A DNA stretch of 64,000 nt from Callorhinus ursinus (lineage: Eukaryota; Chordata; Mammalia; Carnivora; Otariidae): the NCBI RefSeq assembly GCF_003265705.1, contig NW_020313285.1, positions 19,430,711-19,494,710 of the forward strand, written 5' to 3'. Position numbers and translations under genes: made by a program. This document shows, piece by piece, positions 32,961 through 43,984 of this stretch (positions are counted from its first letter, which is position 1; each line of letters opens with the position of its first letter). The notes below the pieces were generated by a model that had not been told where the DNA came from, did not search any database, and was given only the letters and a program-made list of their open reading frames with translations.

Positions 32961-33380
32961 AAATATTTCATACCCTTCATGCATGACCTTTTTCACATAT
33001 GCTTTACAAATGTGCGTCTTCATTCTGAACCAAAGGTCATGGGAAATATGTCTTTTCCACATGGCCACTAATATAATATAAAAAGCATTTTCCCTTTCCC
33101 TTGGCCCCCGGGGGGCACTCTATCATGAAAATGGAAAAGTGATGAGAAAATGAGAAACCCTGCCAACAGAGCTCTCTCTCCAACTGGTTTTCCAGAGGCT
33201 CCCTGGGACCGTGTCTCCTCATGAAGCGTAAATCATGAATGAGGCCTGGCGAAGTTGTGACCCAGTGCCCTAGTGTGTGGCTATTTCTGTCTGGTGGCCA
33301 CTGACTCAGAGCATCCCTGCTGCTTCATAAGCATGGTCCTCTGTCCGCCTCTCTGCCTGCTGCCAGCCCACCTGTCCCTG
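32961..33380. other. Unique sequence, nothing recognised
   Basis: Single-copy DNA without distinctive features. Confidence 0.4.
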
Positions 33381-33384
33381 GGAT

Positions 33385-33650
33385 GGGCACCTACTCCCCT
33401 CCGGACCCATCTGTGCAAAGACCTAGGTTTCCACTTGAGGCCCAGGACCACTGTGGTTCTCACGGCTCCTCCTCACTCCTCCCCTCCAGTCTTGGGGCAC
33501 CCGCTGCTCCTTATTAACTTAGTCAACACCTGCTCGCTCTTCAAGACCCGCCCCTGGCATCATCTGCTTGAGGAAGCCCTCCTTACACCCTCAGCTGGTC
33601 TTGGACCTTGTTGGAACTCCCTTGGTCATTCAGAGGCAAACCCCACTGCT
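33385..33650 (+). mobile_element. L2 LINE 3' region
   Basis: 'acacctgctcgctcttcaag', 'cttgaggaagccctccttac' and 'ttggaactcccttggtcatt' are the L2 3' order ('...aagcccagctcaaatgtcacctcc...'). Confidence 0.6.
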
Positions 33651-34029
33651 GACAGGCTTGCTGCAGACCATGGGATGCCTCCAACACTGTAAATAAAACC
33701 CAGGGGCTGTCCCTTCCTCCTTGGCAGGCCTTTGTGAACGTTTAGTACAAGCCAAGATCTGGCCTGTCCCGAAACCTGGGAACCTGGCTACCAACCCAGG
33801 ACCAGGGCTTGGCAAATGCCAGCCTCAACCTACCTTTCCTTCCCTCCTTTACCTGTCCCTCTAACCCCCATATGCACAAGTTATGGATAAGCATAGTTCA
33901 CAAAAGCAAAACTTCCCCCAGTCTTTTGTTCTCTGATACTTAACTTCCAAGCCCTACTCTAAGCAAGTTTATAGTTTGCGGATGCTAGGGGGCACTGTTG
34001 GGCAACTTTTGTGTGCTCCAAAAGTTTTT
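33651..34029. other. Unique sequence, nothing recognised
   Basis: Single-copy DNA. 'gctagggggcactg' near 33984 is a partial CTCF-like core only. Confidence 0.4.
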
Positions 34030-34047
34030 GCCTGTATATGTATTTTT

Positions 34048-34224
34048 GTTTGTTTGTTTTTAAGATTTTATATATTTATTTGACAGATAGAAACACAGCG
34101 AGAGAGGGAACATAAGCAGGGGGAGTGGGAGAGGGAGAAGCAGGCTTCCCGCAGAGCAGGGAGCCCAATGCAGGACCTGAGCCGAAGACAGACGCCCAAC
34201 GACTGAGCCACCCAGGCGCCCCCC
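34048..34224 (-). mobile_element. Carnivore tRNA-Lys SINE, antisense, internally deleted
   Basis: The complement runs from 'taagattttatatatttatt' to 'tgagccacccaggcgccc' but lacks the B-box region 'gatcccgggacc', so it is shorter than its relatives. A perfect 18-bp target duplication (gcctgtatatgtattttt) is at 34030-34047 and 34225-34242. Confidence 0.97.
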
Positions 34225-34239
34225 GCCTGTATATGTATT

Positions 34240-34960
34240 TTTAATGGACTTAAATTTTTAGAGAGGTTTTAGGTTCACAGCAAAATTAAGCAGAAAGTAC
34301 AGAGAGTTCCCACATACGCCCTGACCTGCCCTGACACACAGCCTCCTCCCCTATCAACATCCTGCACCAGAGTGGTACATGAATTATAATCTATGAACGT
34401 GCATGGACACGTCAGTATCACTCACCGCCCACAGGTTACATGCGGTTCATGCTTGGTGCTGTACATCCTATAGGTTTGGACAAATGTGTAACGACAGGTA
34501 TCACCGTTGTAGTATCATATAGAACAGTCTTACTGCCCTAAAAATTCTCTGTGCTCTGCCAATTTTATGCCTCTCTCCCCTGTAAACCCTGGTGACCACA
34601 GATCTTTTTACTGTTTCTGTAGTTTTGCCTTTTCCAGAATGGCACATATTTGGAATCACACAATACATTGCTTTTCCGATCGGCTTCTTTCACTTAGTAA
34701 TATGCATTTATGGCTTCTCTATGTTTTTTTCATGGCTTGATGGCTCAGTTCCTATCAGTGCTGAGTAACATTCCATTGTCTGAATGTACCACAGCTTATT
34801 TATCCATTTACCTGCTCAAGAGCATCTTGGTTGCTTCCAATTTTTGGCAATTATGAAGAAAGCTGCTAGGGACCTCCATGAGCAGGTTTTTGTGTGGACC
34901 TAAGTTTTCAACACATTTCGGTAAATAGCAAGAAGCACAATTGCTGGATTCCTGCCTGTA
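34240..34960 (-). mobile_element. L1M 3' end and UTR, antisense
   Basis: 'agaggttttaggttcacagc', 'tatcaacatcctgcaccaga', 'ttgccttttccagaatggca', 'ttctttcacttagtaatatg' and 'aagcacaattgctggattc' are L1 complement text. The last phrase ends in 'cctgtatatttgg', similar to the SINE target to its left. Noncoding. Confidence 0.82.
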
Positions 34961-35281
34961 TATTTGGAGGACGGGTTGCTGAGTGGGGCAGGCTGTCCCA
35001 CACTCAATCAGCTCACTGGGACCCTAGCAGAGTCCCCCCTCTGTCGGGGCCAGAAGTCCCCCTGCCTCACTTCCTCTCTCTCTCAGTGGCATCAACCCTG
35101 TCTGTCTTCATGCAGTTGGAGAGGTGCCTGGGAGATGTGAGGGAACAGAACTGCATCTTGCCAACCCCCAGCGTCCTTTCATTCTGTACTCCACAAGTTC
35201 AAGGGCCTGTAGGATGTTTTGGTATGAACTGAATTCCCCCATCCCCAATGCCAACACTTAAAAAAAAAATCAAGAACACAA
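34961..35281. other. Unique sequence, nothing recognised
   Basis: Short single-copy spacer between an L1 and a SINE. Confidence 0.4.
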
Positions 35282-35297
35282 TGTTTCATTAATTTCT

Positions 35298-35494
35298 TTT
35301 TTTTTTAAAGATTTTATTTATTTATTTGAGAGAGGGAGAATGAGAGATAGAGAGCACGAGAGGGAAGAGGGTCAGAGGGAGAAGCAGACTCCCTGCCGAG
35401 CAGGGAGCCCGATGTGGGACTCGATCCTGGGACTCCAGGATCATGACCTGAGCCGAAGGCAGTTGCTTAACCAACTGAGCCACCCAGGCGCCCC
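35298..35494 (-). mobile_element. Carnivore tRNA-Lys SINE, antisense
   Basis: Full-length. The flanking duplication is tgtttcattaatttct (35282-35297) against tgtttcattcatttct (35495-35510), one mismatch in 16. Confidence 0.97.
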
Positions 35495-35689
35495 TGTTTC
35501 ATTCATTTCTGGTACTTTCTTTCATCACTGGAAAGACTGTGAGGACTCTTATTTAAGTGTTGCAAACACACAACTGCATCAGCATTCGAACTGGTTATGG
35601 TGATTTACCTGGGGGTGGGGGATGGAGATCCCCCATGGAGCCCAGGGGAGGCTGTCCCAACTCTCAGGCACCTGTGATACTGTATGGCA

Positions 35690-35848
35690 AAACTGCTGTG
35701 AGCACTCCACACACATCGATTAATTTGATTTCTTCAATAGGCCTATAGAACAGAACAGGGGTCATTATATATCCTCATTTTACGGATGGGGAAAACTCAG
35801 GAACAGAGGAGTTAAGTCACTCATCCAAAGTCACACCAATGGTCCATA
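35690..35848 (-). mobile_element. MIR SINE, antisense
   Basis: 'tcctcattttacggatgggg', 'aacagaggagttaagtcact' and 'tccaaagtcacaccaatgg' are the MIR complement through the core. Confidence 0.75.
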
Positions 35849-36139
35849 TAATGTCTTTAAAGTCTGTGACCTTAACTCCTGATAAAGGTGCTCTGAGGCC
35901 TGGATGGGCAAGTCGCATCTGGCCCTTGGGAGTGGAGGGGAGCTCTATAGGGTCTCCTCAAGAGTCCAGGAAGGAAATGGGGGGATGCTCATCAGGACTC
36001 AGATCAGATGTCTCTCAGGGAAAACGTTGGAGGGAAACTGGCCGGTGGCTGGGGGGAAGACCCCCTCCCCACTCCCTGCTTTGCCCTCAGAGCAGGCAAA
36101 CCCACCTTTCCGCCTGCCTATCTACTTCATCCCAGTCTC

Positions 36140-36312
36140 AAATGCTATGAAGGGCTGTCACTTACTACATTCATTGTCTCATTTAACCCTCTTGATGACT
36201 CTATTATGTCCATCTGTCACCCTTCTTTTATGGCGGAGGAAACTGGGGTTTGGAGAAGTCCCCTCACTTGCCTCAAGTCAGAGGGCTCACCAGCGATAGA
36301 GCGGGCTGTGAG
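36140..36312 (-). mobile_element. MIR SINE, antisense
   Basis: 'tctcatttaaccctcttgat', 'ttatggcggaggaaactggg' and 'cacttgcctcaagtcagagg' give the MIR complement. Confidence 0.75.
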
Positions 36313-36529
36313 CACAGTCATTGACTGAGATGCTCCACCCCCCCCCACTTCTCTCTCCAAAGCTTGCCCCTTGCCTCTCGCATTCCGTTTCCCCTCCTTT
36401 GTTCTGATTTCTGGCCCAGCTTCATCCCCAGCTCCCAAGCGGCGCTGCAGCCTCTCCCGTCGTCTCTGAACCTTGGCCTGCCTTCAGCCTTTCATCTCCA
36501 TTCATCCATTTATTAGACCCAGCTTCTAA

Positions 36530-36855
36530 TTGTGACTTTCAAATCCACCATCTTATTCATCTGCCATTTGACCCATCCATTTTTGAGAGGAACAGTACAA
36601 TCTCCTACTATGATTATGTTCTCATCTCTTTCCCCTTTTGATCCTTTTAATTTAGTGAAATTTTGCTTTGTCTATTTTGAGATCGTGCTATGGGGTGTCT
36701 ACACAATCCCCAATGGTGTTCCTCTGTTTTACTATCTACTCTGCTCATAATGTAGTTGTATCGTATTTCTTTTGATTAATGTTTGCCTGCTTCCTTTTTT
36801 TTCCATCCCATTAATTTTTCTGATCTTTTGCTTTAGGTGTAGCTTCTTTCATTCG
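36530..36855 (-). mobile_element. Old L1 internal fragment, antisense
   Basis: 'ttgcttttgtctattttgag'-like text (36660-36681), 'ctatggggtgtctacacaat' and 'tttcttttgattaatgtttg' resemble the complement of an internal L1M region. Uncertain family. Confidence 0.45.
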
Positions 36856-36857
36856 GT

Positions 36858-36935
36858 AATTGAGCACATGCTTATCGAGCACCTGCTGTGTGTTTGGCGC
36901 TGGGGTTTGGCCCTGAGGATTCAGTCGTGAACTGG
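36858..36935 (-). mobile_element. MIR or L2-type fragment, antisense
   Basis: 'cttatcgagcacctgctgtg', 'tgtttggcgctggggtttgg' and 'gaggattcagtcgtgaactg' match the shared 'tattgagcacctactgtgtgccaggc' text. Confidence 0.5.
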
Positions 36936-37049
36936 TGGGTTGGGACAAGGCTATTGCAAGAAACTACCACAGACTCTACGCCCATACTGTTCTGGAAGCC
37001 AGAAGTCTGAAATCAGTATTACTGGCCTGGAAGTATCAGCAGAGCCATA

Positions 37050-37170
37050 TTCCCTCCTTTTCCTCCTCTACAAAATGGAGGCAGAATGGTGATTGCCTTC
37101 CAGCACTCTTACGAAGATTTAAAGAGCTAAAACAGGCAAAGGGCTTACAGCAGGATCTCAGACTAGGAAA
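37050..37170 (+). mobile_element. MIR SINE fragment
   Basis: 'ttcctcctctacaaaatgga', 'acgaagatttaaagagctaa' and 'caaagggcttacagcaggat' follow MIR 3' order. Confidence 0.65.
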
Positions 37171-38000
37171 TATTAAATACTATGTTAACTGCTGTTATTT
37201 GATTTTTAGTTTCTGCAGGAGACAATTTGAGAGCAAGCTATTACTTTGTTTTCTGAAAAGGGGAAAAAATAACAAACAGGACATTTGATTTTATATAGAA
37301 AAAAGCCAGATGCTGTTTTGGGAGGGGGAGCTTCCAGGCAACAAAATAAAAATATTTGAGAGTTTTGTTTTTTACAATCATGTGAAAGGTGGTCTTCATT
37401 CAGGGTGGAACCGTGTCTCTGGCCGGTTTGCTTACAGAAATATAAAGGAAGCAATGTTCCTCTCAGGGACTCAGAAACCTGGGTGTTTCTGAAACTGGGG
37501 GAGCACAACACGACCAAGCTCTCCCTTGTGGAGGAGGTGCTAGCCAGGGGCCCCAGAGAGAGTGGGTGAAGAGGAACCTGGGGCCAGGCTGGCTTTAGGA
37601 CTTTGAGCCTGATCATTTCTAGGAGCTAGTTGGGGGTTTTCCAGCATGCTCTGTGGTCCCCATTATTCTTTCAGGCAAGTCTGGTCCTTGGGTTTTGGGG
37701 TATTGGGGGAGCATCCCTGGCCACTCTTGAGGTGAGGAGGTCTGGGAATCAGCAGGACCTGGGAAAGTTTGTTATGAGGTGGCACCAGAGGAAAGGGGGG
37801 GGCGTGAGTCAGGAGGTGGCACAAAGGACCAGCAGCAGCCAGAATTTGAGGGAAGGGCAAATTCAACCTGCAGACTCCCAGAAACACTGGGGAGGGGAAC
37901 CTGATAAAAGCTGGCCATACTATGACTTAGTAAGGCGAAGGCTAGGTCTCTTGCACTATTTGGGCATGAAAGAGAAGCCTGACCCTTGGAAACAGTGTAT
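37171..38000. other. Unique sequence, nothing recognised
   Basis: Single-copy DNA. Small frames on both strands without recognisable domains. Confidence 0.4.
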
Positions 38001-38004
38001 GTCT

Positions 38005-38110
38005 GGGCATCTAGGTTGCAGATATGATTTCATCTTCACCGTAACCCTATGATCATGGAGCTTGTTTTTCAGGTGAGGACACAGAGGCACAGAGAAAGTA
38101 CCATGCCTTA
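38005..38110 (-). mobile_element. MIR SINE fragment, antisense
   Basis: 'tcatcttcaccgtaacccta' and 'caggtgaggacacagaggca' match the MIR complement. Confidence 0.65.
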
Positions 38111-38170
38111 ATTCCGCCCCCGCCCACCTCCCCGGTTCAGTCAGCTCTTCCCTGCCAGTGTGAGAAGCTG

Positions 38171-38183
38171 CCTGTAGATGGCG
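38171..38183 (+). promoter_or_regulatory. CTCF-type motif, 12 of 13 core positions
   Basis: CCTGTAGATGGCG fits CCASYAGRKGGCR except at position 3. Same orientation as the perfect site near 26.95 kb and outside repeats, in a locally GC-rich, CpG-bearing stretch (38165-38265). Confidence 0.45.
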
Positions 38184-38864
38184 CTCGGACCCCGCTCCCT
38201 GCTCTGGGCTCAGCAATGCCGCGCTCCAGGCTCCAGATCCCGAGGTCCGCCTCCGAGGGGTCCCAGAGTCATCCAGGGTTGCCAGCCTTCAGAGGACGAG
38301 CTGCCTCTTCACTGTTCTTCTAACAGACACTTATGTGACACCTACTGAATATCAGGGCCCATGCTGTGTGCCCAGTGTTCAGTGTTCATGGTCCAATGAT
38401 GAGGATAGATAAGGCCATTGCAATTCAGTGTGACCACGACCAGGACAGTAGGGTCCTGAGCAGGAACTTGGGAGTTAGGGGAACACTGAACTCCTGGGCT
38501 AGGTGGCCTCGCACCGTCTGGGGAGAAGGCTGGAGTTAGTGTTCTCATAAGCTGTGCCTGAGGGAATATTCGGGACCAGGCATCACCAGGCATACAGTCG
38601 GCGCTTAAGAAATGAAGGCGATCCAAGGAGGGCATTCTGGAGGCTGCGTGGCGCCAGCAGCACCAGCAGCACTAATAACAGCAGTGCGCTCGTTTCCTGG
38701 GCACTTTCTGGCTCCTTTATGGCATTCTGGGCACCATCTCTGAAGCCGCTGCCACCCTAGGGCTCAGAGCTGCCCCTGGCCTTGACCAGAGATTGAGCTG
38801 CAGGAGAGCTGGGCAAAGGGAGTGAGTGGAAGGGGGTTCGGGTTGACAGAAAGAGGAAATAGTA

Positions 38865-39000
38865 TCCTACATTGGACTCTTCTCCTGTGGCCGGCACTAC
38901 ACTAGACCCTGTATCCTATATTATCCTCACCACAAGCCTTTCGGGAGACATTCTCTTTTCCGTTAGGCAGATGGGACCCCAGAGGTTCCGGGAAGGACCG
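38865..39000 (-). mobile_element. MIR SINE, antisense
   Basis: 'ggccggcactacactagacc', 'tattatcctcaccacaagcc' and 'gttaggcagatgggacccc' match the MIR complement, diverged. A MIR 3'-tail-like patch also lies near 38565-38620. Confidence 0.55.
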
Positions 39001-39504
39001 TCTTCGGGTCTAGGAGCACTCGGGGTGAGAAGCTGTGTTGCCGCCACGGGGATGGGGTACTTGGGGGCCACTAGGGCCAGTGATGGAGAGGGGGCTTGTT
39101 AGAGAGCATATCCGTGCAGAGCTCCTCCCGAGTCAGGCCGACTCCTGACCACATGACCAGGCCAGCTCTGTTTATGCCCCGGGTGCCTGGCCGCCGCCTC
39201 TGGGGGCCACCGGGTACAGAGCACAGAGGGTAGGTGGGGGGGGCACGTGTCCTCTTGGCACCTGCAGCCCCTTCTGTCCTCATCCAGGACCTGCGTCACC
39301 TGGCCCACCTTGAGGGGCCCCCAGGCTTTCACTTGCCTGGATCTGGCTCCTGGTCGCAGTTCTGTTTACAGCCCTGCCTCTGTGCCCGAGGCAACCAATA
39401 ATGACCACAACCCACACTGTCTCTAACCCTCACTCCGGAGCGACTTCTCAGAACCAGCCCCTTGAATACTCTCCCAGACGTGCTTGATTCCCAGTCTCTC
39501 GCTT

Positions 39505-39522
39505 TTTTTTTTTTTTTTTTCC
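39505..39522. repeat. Poly(T) tract
   Basis: Eighteen T residues, preceded by a non-repeat flank and followed by CCTCCC. No attached SINE body is recognisable. Confidence 0.85.
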
Positions 39523-39527
39523 TCCCT

Positions 39528-39740
39528 TCAAATAGTTCATTATTTTGCACGGAGATTTTGCTTTTCTTTGACTTTTTTTTCCCTTCATATATAACCCGAT
39601 AAAAGGGCTCCTGTTATTTCAGAATATATTCTGGGACCTATTTTGTGCTCAATTACACACCATCTATAGTTGATTTTCATGAAATTTAAATAACAAAGAG
39701 GGATGCTTATGTCATTTCTCCCTTATAAAAGTACACCCTT
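39528..39740. promoter_or_regulatory. Candidate conserved noncoding element, AT-rich
   Basis: AT-rich and distinct from its GC-rich flanks, with 'ttcattattttgcacggaga', 'ccgataaaagggctcctg', 'attgattttcatgaaattta'-like text and a TATA-like CTTATAAAAG near 39721. No repeat family recognised. The composition resembles vertebrate developmental CNEs, but this is a guess until aligned. Confidence 0.25.
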
Positions 39741-40424
39741 GAAATCCTCTCTCATTGGAAAGCTGCAGCGTGTCCACAGTCTAACAGCTTGTGTGTGTGC
39801 TGCCTCATTAGAAGTGCACACAGAGCGAGGTGTGTCCTGGTCACAAGAGCTAAATTTGCACTCACTGTCCCCAAGTGGAAACAGACTGCCCGGAACGCTG
39901 GGACTCAGCAGCATCTGCCACTCTCTGCACCCATGTCAGGCTGGGGACAACCTGACGGGGAGGTCAGACGTTCCACCCCGTGGGCTAGAGACCCAAGGAG
40001 AGCACGTGTTGGCAGGAACGGGGGAGAGCTGCGAGTTGACCGGGCAGGATCTCTCTCAGGGGCAAGACATCCAACACCCAAACTGAACTCACCAAACCTC
40101 AGGGGCCCCAGGTGGCAACTGGCAGCTTGGGGGTCTGCAGGCCTCATTGCCCAGGCAAAGGAAGGGTCTGAATCCTTGAATCCTTGACTAAAGTCCTAGA
40201 GCTGAGGGTGGCGGCTAAGAAACAAGAAGCCTTTACGGGACCCTGGTGATGCAGCTGTTCTGTTGAGCCATGAGATAATGATATTTGATATCCAATTTTA
40301 AATTTCCCTCTTCTGGATTAAATTCACCATGTAGGGCCCAGCAGAGAGAAGCAAGGGGAGGGAGTCCCTGGGTGGGGTGAGGGGGCTGCCAAGGGCTGGT
40401 GATAGCAGAAGTATCTAGCCTTCT
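39741..40424. other. Unique sequence, nothing recognised
   Basis: Single-copy DNA. Overlapping frames up to 132 codons without known domains. Confidence 0.4.
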
Positions 40425-40436
40425 AGAAGAAGGGGT

Positions 40437-40650
40437 TCTCGTGAGAGATTATGGACTCTGGGAAATAATCTGAGGGTTTCAGAAGGGAGGGAGTTGGGGG
40501 GGATGGGGTAGCCCGGTGATGGGTATTAAGGAGGGCATGTGTTGTAATGAGCGTTGAGTGTTATACGCAAATAATGAATCATGGAACACTACATCAAAAA
40601 CTAATGATGTAATGTATGGTGACTAACATAGCATAATTTAAAAAAAAGAA
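40437..40650 (+). mobile_element. Carnivore-age L1 3' UTR, 5'-truncated
   Basis: 'gagagattatggactctggg', 'gatggggtagcccggtgatg', 'gggtattaaggagggcatgt' and 'gagcgttgagtgttatacgc' are the same 3' UTR class as the L1 ending at 12.4 kb. Only about 210 bp of L1 survived. The 12-bp repeat agaagaaggggt at 40425-40436 recurs at 41098-41109, beyond two SINEs, and is the likely L1 target duplication. Confidence 0.85.
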
Positions 40651-40982
40651 GGGCGCCTGGGTGGCTCAGTTGGTTAAGCAACTGCCTTCGGCTCAGGTCA
40701 TGATCCTGGAGTCCCGGGATCGAGTCTCACGTCGGGCTCCCTGCTCAGCAGGGAGTCTGCTTCTCCCTCTGACCCTCTTCCTTCTCGTGCTCTCTGGCTC
40801 TCATTCTCTCTCTCTCAAATAAATAAATAAAATCTTTGGAGCGCCTGGGTGGCTCAGTTGGTTAAACCGCTGCCTTCAGCTCAGGTCATGATCCCAGGGT
40901 CCTGGGATCAAGCCCCACATCGGGTTCCCTGCTCATGCAGGAAGCCTGCTTCTCCCTCTGCCTGCCGCTCCCCCTGCTTGTG

Positions 40983-41032
<50 letters not shown>

Positions 41033-41097
41033 GTGTGTCAAATAAATAAAATCTTTAAAATAAATAAATAAATAAAATCTTTAAAAAAAAAAAAAGA
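40651..41097 (+). mobile_element. Carnivore SINE, split by a second SINE in its tail
   Basis: The head and body span 40651-40837. The tail resumes at 41062-41097 after another SINE. It sits at the A-rich end of the L1 fragment, so the L1 tail served as target. Confidence 0.93.
40838..41061 (+). mobile_element. Carnivore SINE nested in another SINE tail
   Basis: Complete copy with an expanded (CT)n block at 40988-41019. A perfect 21-bp direct repeat of A/T-rich tail sequence ending in AAAATCTTT flanks it (40817-40837 and 41062-41082), the expected target duplication. Confidence 0.95.
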
Positions 41098-41109
41098 AGA
41101 AGAAGGGGT

Positions 41110-41545
41110 CTGCTCCAGATGTAAGCCCTCATTCCTCACATCCCAAAGCCCTGTGCCTGTGCCCCTCAAGGAGGGACTCCTCACAGAGAAACTGAGGTGC
41201 TTGGCTCTAGATCATGATCCCAGGGCTCTTCCAGGGTCCTGCTCCCCTCAGGCTCCGTTGAGCCAGAAGACTTGGTTCAGTGTACACTGAAACTCACTCC
41301 AGGTCTCCCCTCAAGGAAGCTGAGGCAGGAGGAGAAATCACCCACTCCAACAGGAGCCATTCTGGGTGACGCTTGGCATCTGGAGATGGCCCCTGTGGGC
41401 CCAGCCTGCCATCCTGATAGCTTGGAGGAGTGGGCTGCACCCAGGCCTTACATGGCCTGACGCCTGAGAGAGCAGAGAGGGGGTGTCTGTGTGGAGGAAC
41501 AGCGTCACAAAGACCAGAACAGGACAAGTTTGGAAGGAGGGAAGA
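41110..41545. other. Unique sequence, nothing recognised
   Basis: Single-copy spacer between the L1/SINE composite and the next L1. Confidence 0.4.
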
Positions 41546-41549
41546 GCAT

Positions 41550-43417
41550 TTGCAACAGCTAAGTTTGTAAAAGATAGTTGGGGAGTGTCCCAGAAATGTA
41601 AATCAGGATGAAAATATGTATTATTATGGGATTAAGAAAAACTATACAACTATGTCCAAAAGTCCCACACTACCTGGGCCCATGCCTGAATAAGAGTTGC
41701 AACAGGAGTTAGTAGTTAAGGGTCCAGGCTTCATGAAATCAACAATGATGGAGCAAATCCTAAAAGTAGAACCAAATGAACCTAATTGGTATTTCCAATA
41801 TATCATGACCATACTGAAGGAAGAAAAAGAAAACTAATCCACGTAACCAAAATCCATGGTACTTTGACTATATACCCTCGGTTTAAGGCAAAAAAGAAGT
41901 GCAAACATTAAAATCTACTTAGGATGCGTTTTTCACGGTTCTATGAGTATAGCAATTTTCTCTGTATTGCGGGAATAAGCAAATGAGCAAATATATAGAT
42001 AATGTTGAGAGTCAGATTCATTGTTGGAGAAGGGAATAAAAAAGATGGAATAGTAGGAAGGCTCGAAAGAATTCTGTGAGTTGGATTAGAACTGTACGAT
42101 TGGAGGGATCGGTTCATCAATATATGTAATATATGCATAGATGAACAAATATACGTATATACACACATACATACATCTAGCTTTGTACTATGAAAACATC
42201 TAGAAGCAAAAGCTGAACCTCAGTTATAACGGGCACACTTAATATCTAGATCTTGGTTGCTAAATACAATTCCTTAGTGAAAAAAGAATCTCGCTGAAGG
42301 ATGGCTGGGTCAGGAAAGGTACAAGATGAGCATGAGACATCTGTTTATGCCAGAAAGAACGATAGAGACAAAATGTCTAGAAACCAGCTGGAAGAGGCCC
42401 CCACAAGTCCCACCTGGAACAATTTGAACATCAAAACAAATAATGATAGTAAAATAATGATTGAATAAAATAAGAATCCATGAGTCCAAAATGGTATAAA
42501 TGGATGCATTGAATGAATGAATCAATAGGTGAATGAATAAATGGGGGGAAAGAGAAACATTTCCTTACAGTACAATGCCAATTAATGAATAGAGAAGGAA
42601 TGGTGGAGTGAGAAAACATTAAGTAGGGGCACCTGGGTGGCTCAGTCAGTTAAGCGTCTGCCTTCAGCTCAGGTCATGATCTCCGGTCCTGGGATCGAGC
42701 CCCACATTGGGCTCCCTGCTCCACGGGGATTCTGCTTCTCCCCTCCTCCATGGCTCCCCCTGCTTGTGCTCTCTGTCTTCAATAAATAAATAAAACCTTA
42801 AAAAAAAAGAAAACATTAATAATTGATACAGGCAAAAATCAATAATGGATGCTAAAACTGTCTGCAAAAGTTTGATGCAAATAAGAATATTTAGAGTCTC
42901 AAGGAATCTTCCCACAAATTACTTACTAATTATAAAAATAGTAACTATACAGTGGAGAGTCCTGGAAGATATCACCTTAACCAAACGCTTAAAGTTAACA
43001 TCACCACCGTTGGGACAACTCAGTATCAAGTGCCTCCTTACCTGATGCATTGAGAAGTCTCACACATCACTTCTGTGGTATTCCTGTCAAAATGTAAAAC
43101 CTGAATCTGATGGTGAGGAAACATCAGAAACGTCTAAATGAGGGACATTATACAAAATAATTGGCCTATACTCCTCCAAAATATCAAGGTCATGAAAAAT
43201 AAAGGCTGAAAACCCCACCTGGATTAAGAGAGATTAAGGAGACATGACAACCAAAAGATTCTAGATCGGGGGCAGGAATAATAGGACATTACTGGGACAG
43301 TTTGAGGACTCTGAATACAGATTGGACGTTAGGTATTAGCATATGTCAATATTAAATTTCCCAATTTTGATAATTATCCTGAGATTTTTTTTTTAATAAG
43401 AAGAATCTGCCAGAAGA
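41550..43417 (+). mobile_element. L1ME-type LINE 3' UTR, long, with a SINE inside
   Basis: AT-rich text of an old L1 3' UTR in plus orientation. The clearest phrases are 'gaggaaacatcagaaacgtc', 'gggacattatacaaaataat', 'tcaaggtcatgaaaaataaa' and 'aggagacatgacaaccaaaa', then 'gatcgggggcaggaataata' and 'aattttgataattatcctga'. The left limit is uncertain. A SINE occupies 42623-42807. Confidence 0.65.
42623..42807 (+). mobile_element. Carnivore tRNA-Lys SINE (SINEC)
   Basis: Head variant gcacctgggtggctcagtca. A perfect 12-bp duplication (agaaaacattaa) is at 42611-42622 and 42808-42819. Confidence 0.96.
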
Positions 43418-43568
43418 ATTTTTTTTTTTAAGATTTTATCCATTTATTTGACAGAGAGAGAGAGATTGAGCACGAGCAGGGGGAGTGAGAGGGAGAAGCA
43501 GGCTCCCTGCTGAGCAGGGAGCCCAACGTGGGGCCTGATCCCCGGACCCTGGGATCATGACTGAGCCA
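43418..43568 (-). mobile_element. Carnivore SINE, antisense, 5'-truncated
   Basis: The complement runs from 'taagattttatccatttatt' to 'atcatgactgagccatgaga', where the usual 'cccaggcgcc' head is missing. It is therefore truncated or carries a head deletion. No clean target duplication found. Confidence 0.9.
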
Positions 43569-43643
43569 TGAGATTATGTTTTTAAATGTTCTTTTCTTAG
43601 GAAACACACACTGGAGTAGTTATGGTAAAGGGCATCTCTAGCC

Positions 43644-43970
43644 CAGTGGTTCCCAAAGTATATTCAAAGAACCCCGCGGGGGGGGCGGTGAGTGTCCCTG
43701 AGAGCCTCACATGGAGTCCACAAAGTCTTTGTTTTCAAGCTATATATTTATGTGAGATTGCATTTTCACATAGTTCAAAAACATATCAGACCAACTTGAA
43801 TGCAGAAGCAGATATGTGAAGCTAGTTTCTTCTATTAAGCCAGATATTAAAGAGATTTGCACACTCATAAAGCATGTGACCCTTCTCACTATTGTTTCAG
43901 AAACAAAAGCTCTTTCTCATTAAAATGGCATAACAGATATGCCTGTTAACATGAAATGAGATTATGATTT
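43644..43970 (+). mobile_element. Probable hAT-type DNA transposon remnant
   Basis: It opens with cagtggttcccaaag, typical of a hAT terminal inverted repeat. It continues with 'ttgaatgcagaagcagatat' and 'cttctattaagccagatatt', a pattern seen in old mammalian hAT relics. The other end is not clear and the family is not assignable by eye. Confidence 0.5.
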
Positions 43971-43984
43971 CATTCATTTATTTA

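Noticed and set aside
33982..33994. CTCF-like motif near 33.98 kb
   Set aside because: Only the right half (TAGGGGGCA) fits. Three of the four left positions mismatch.
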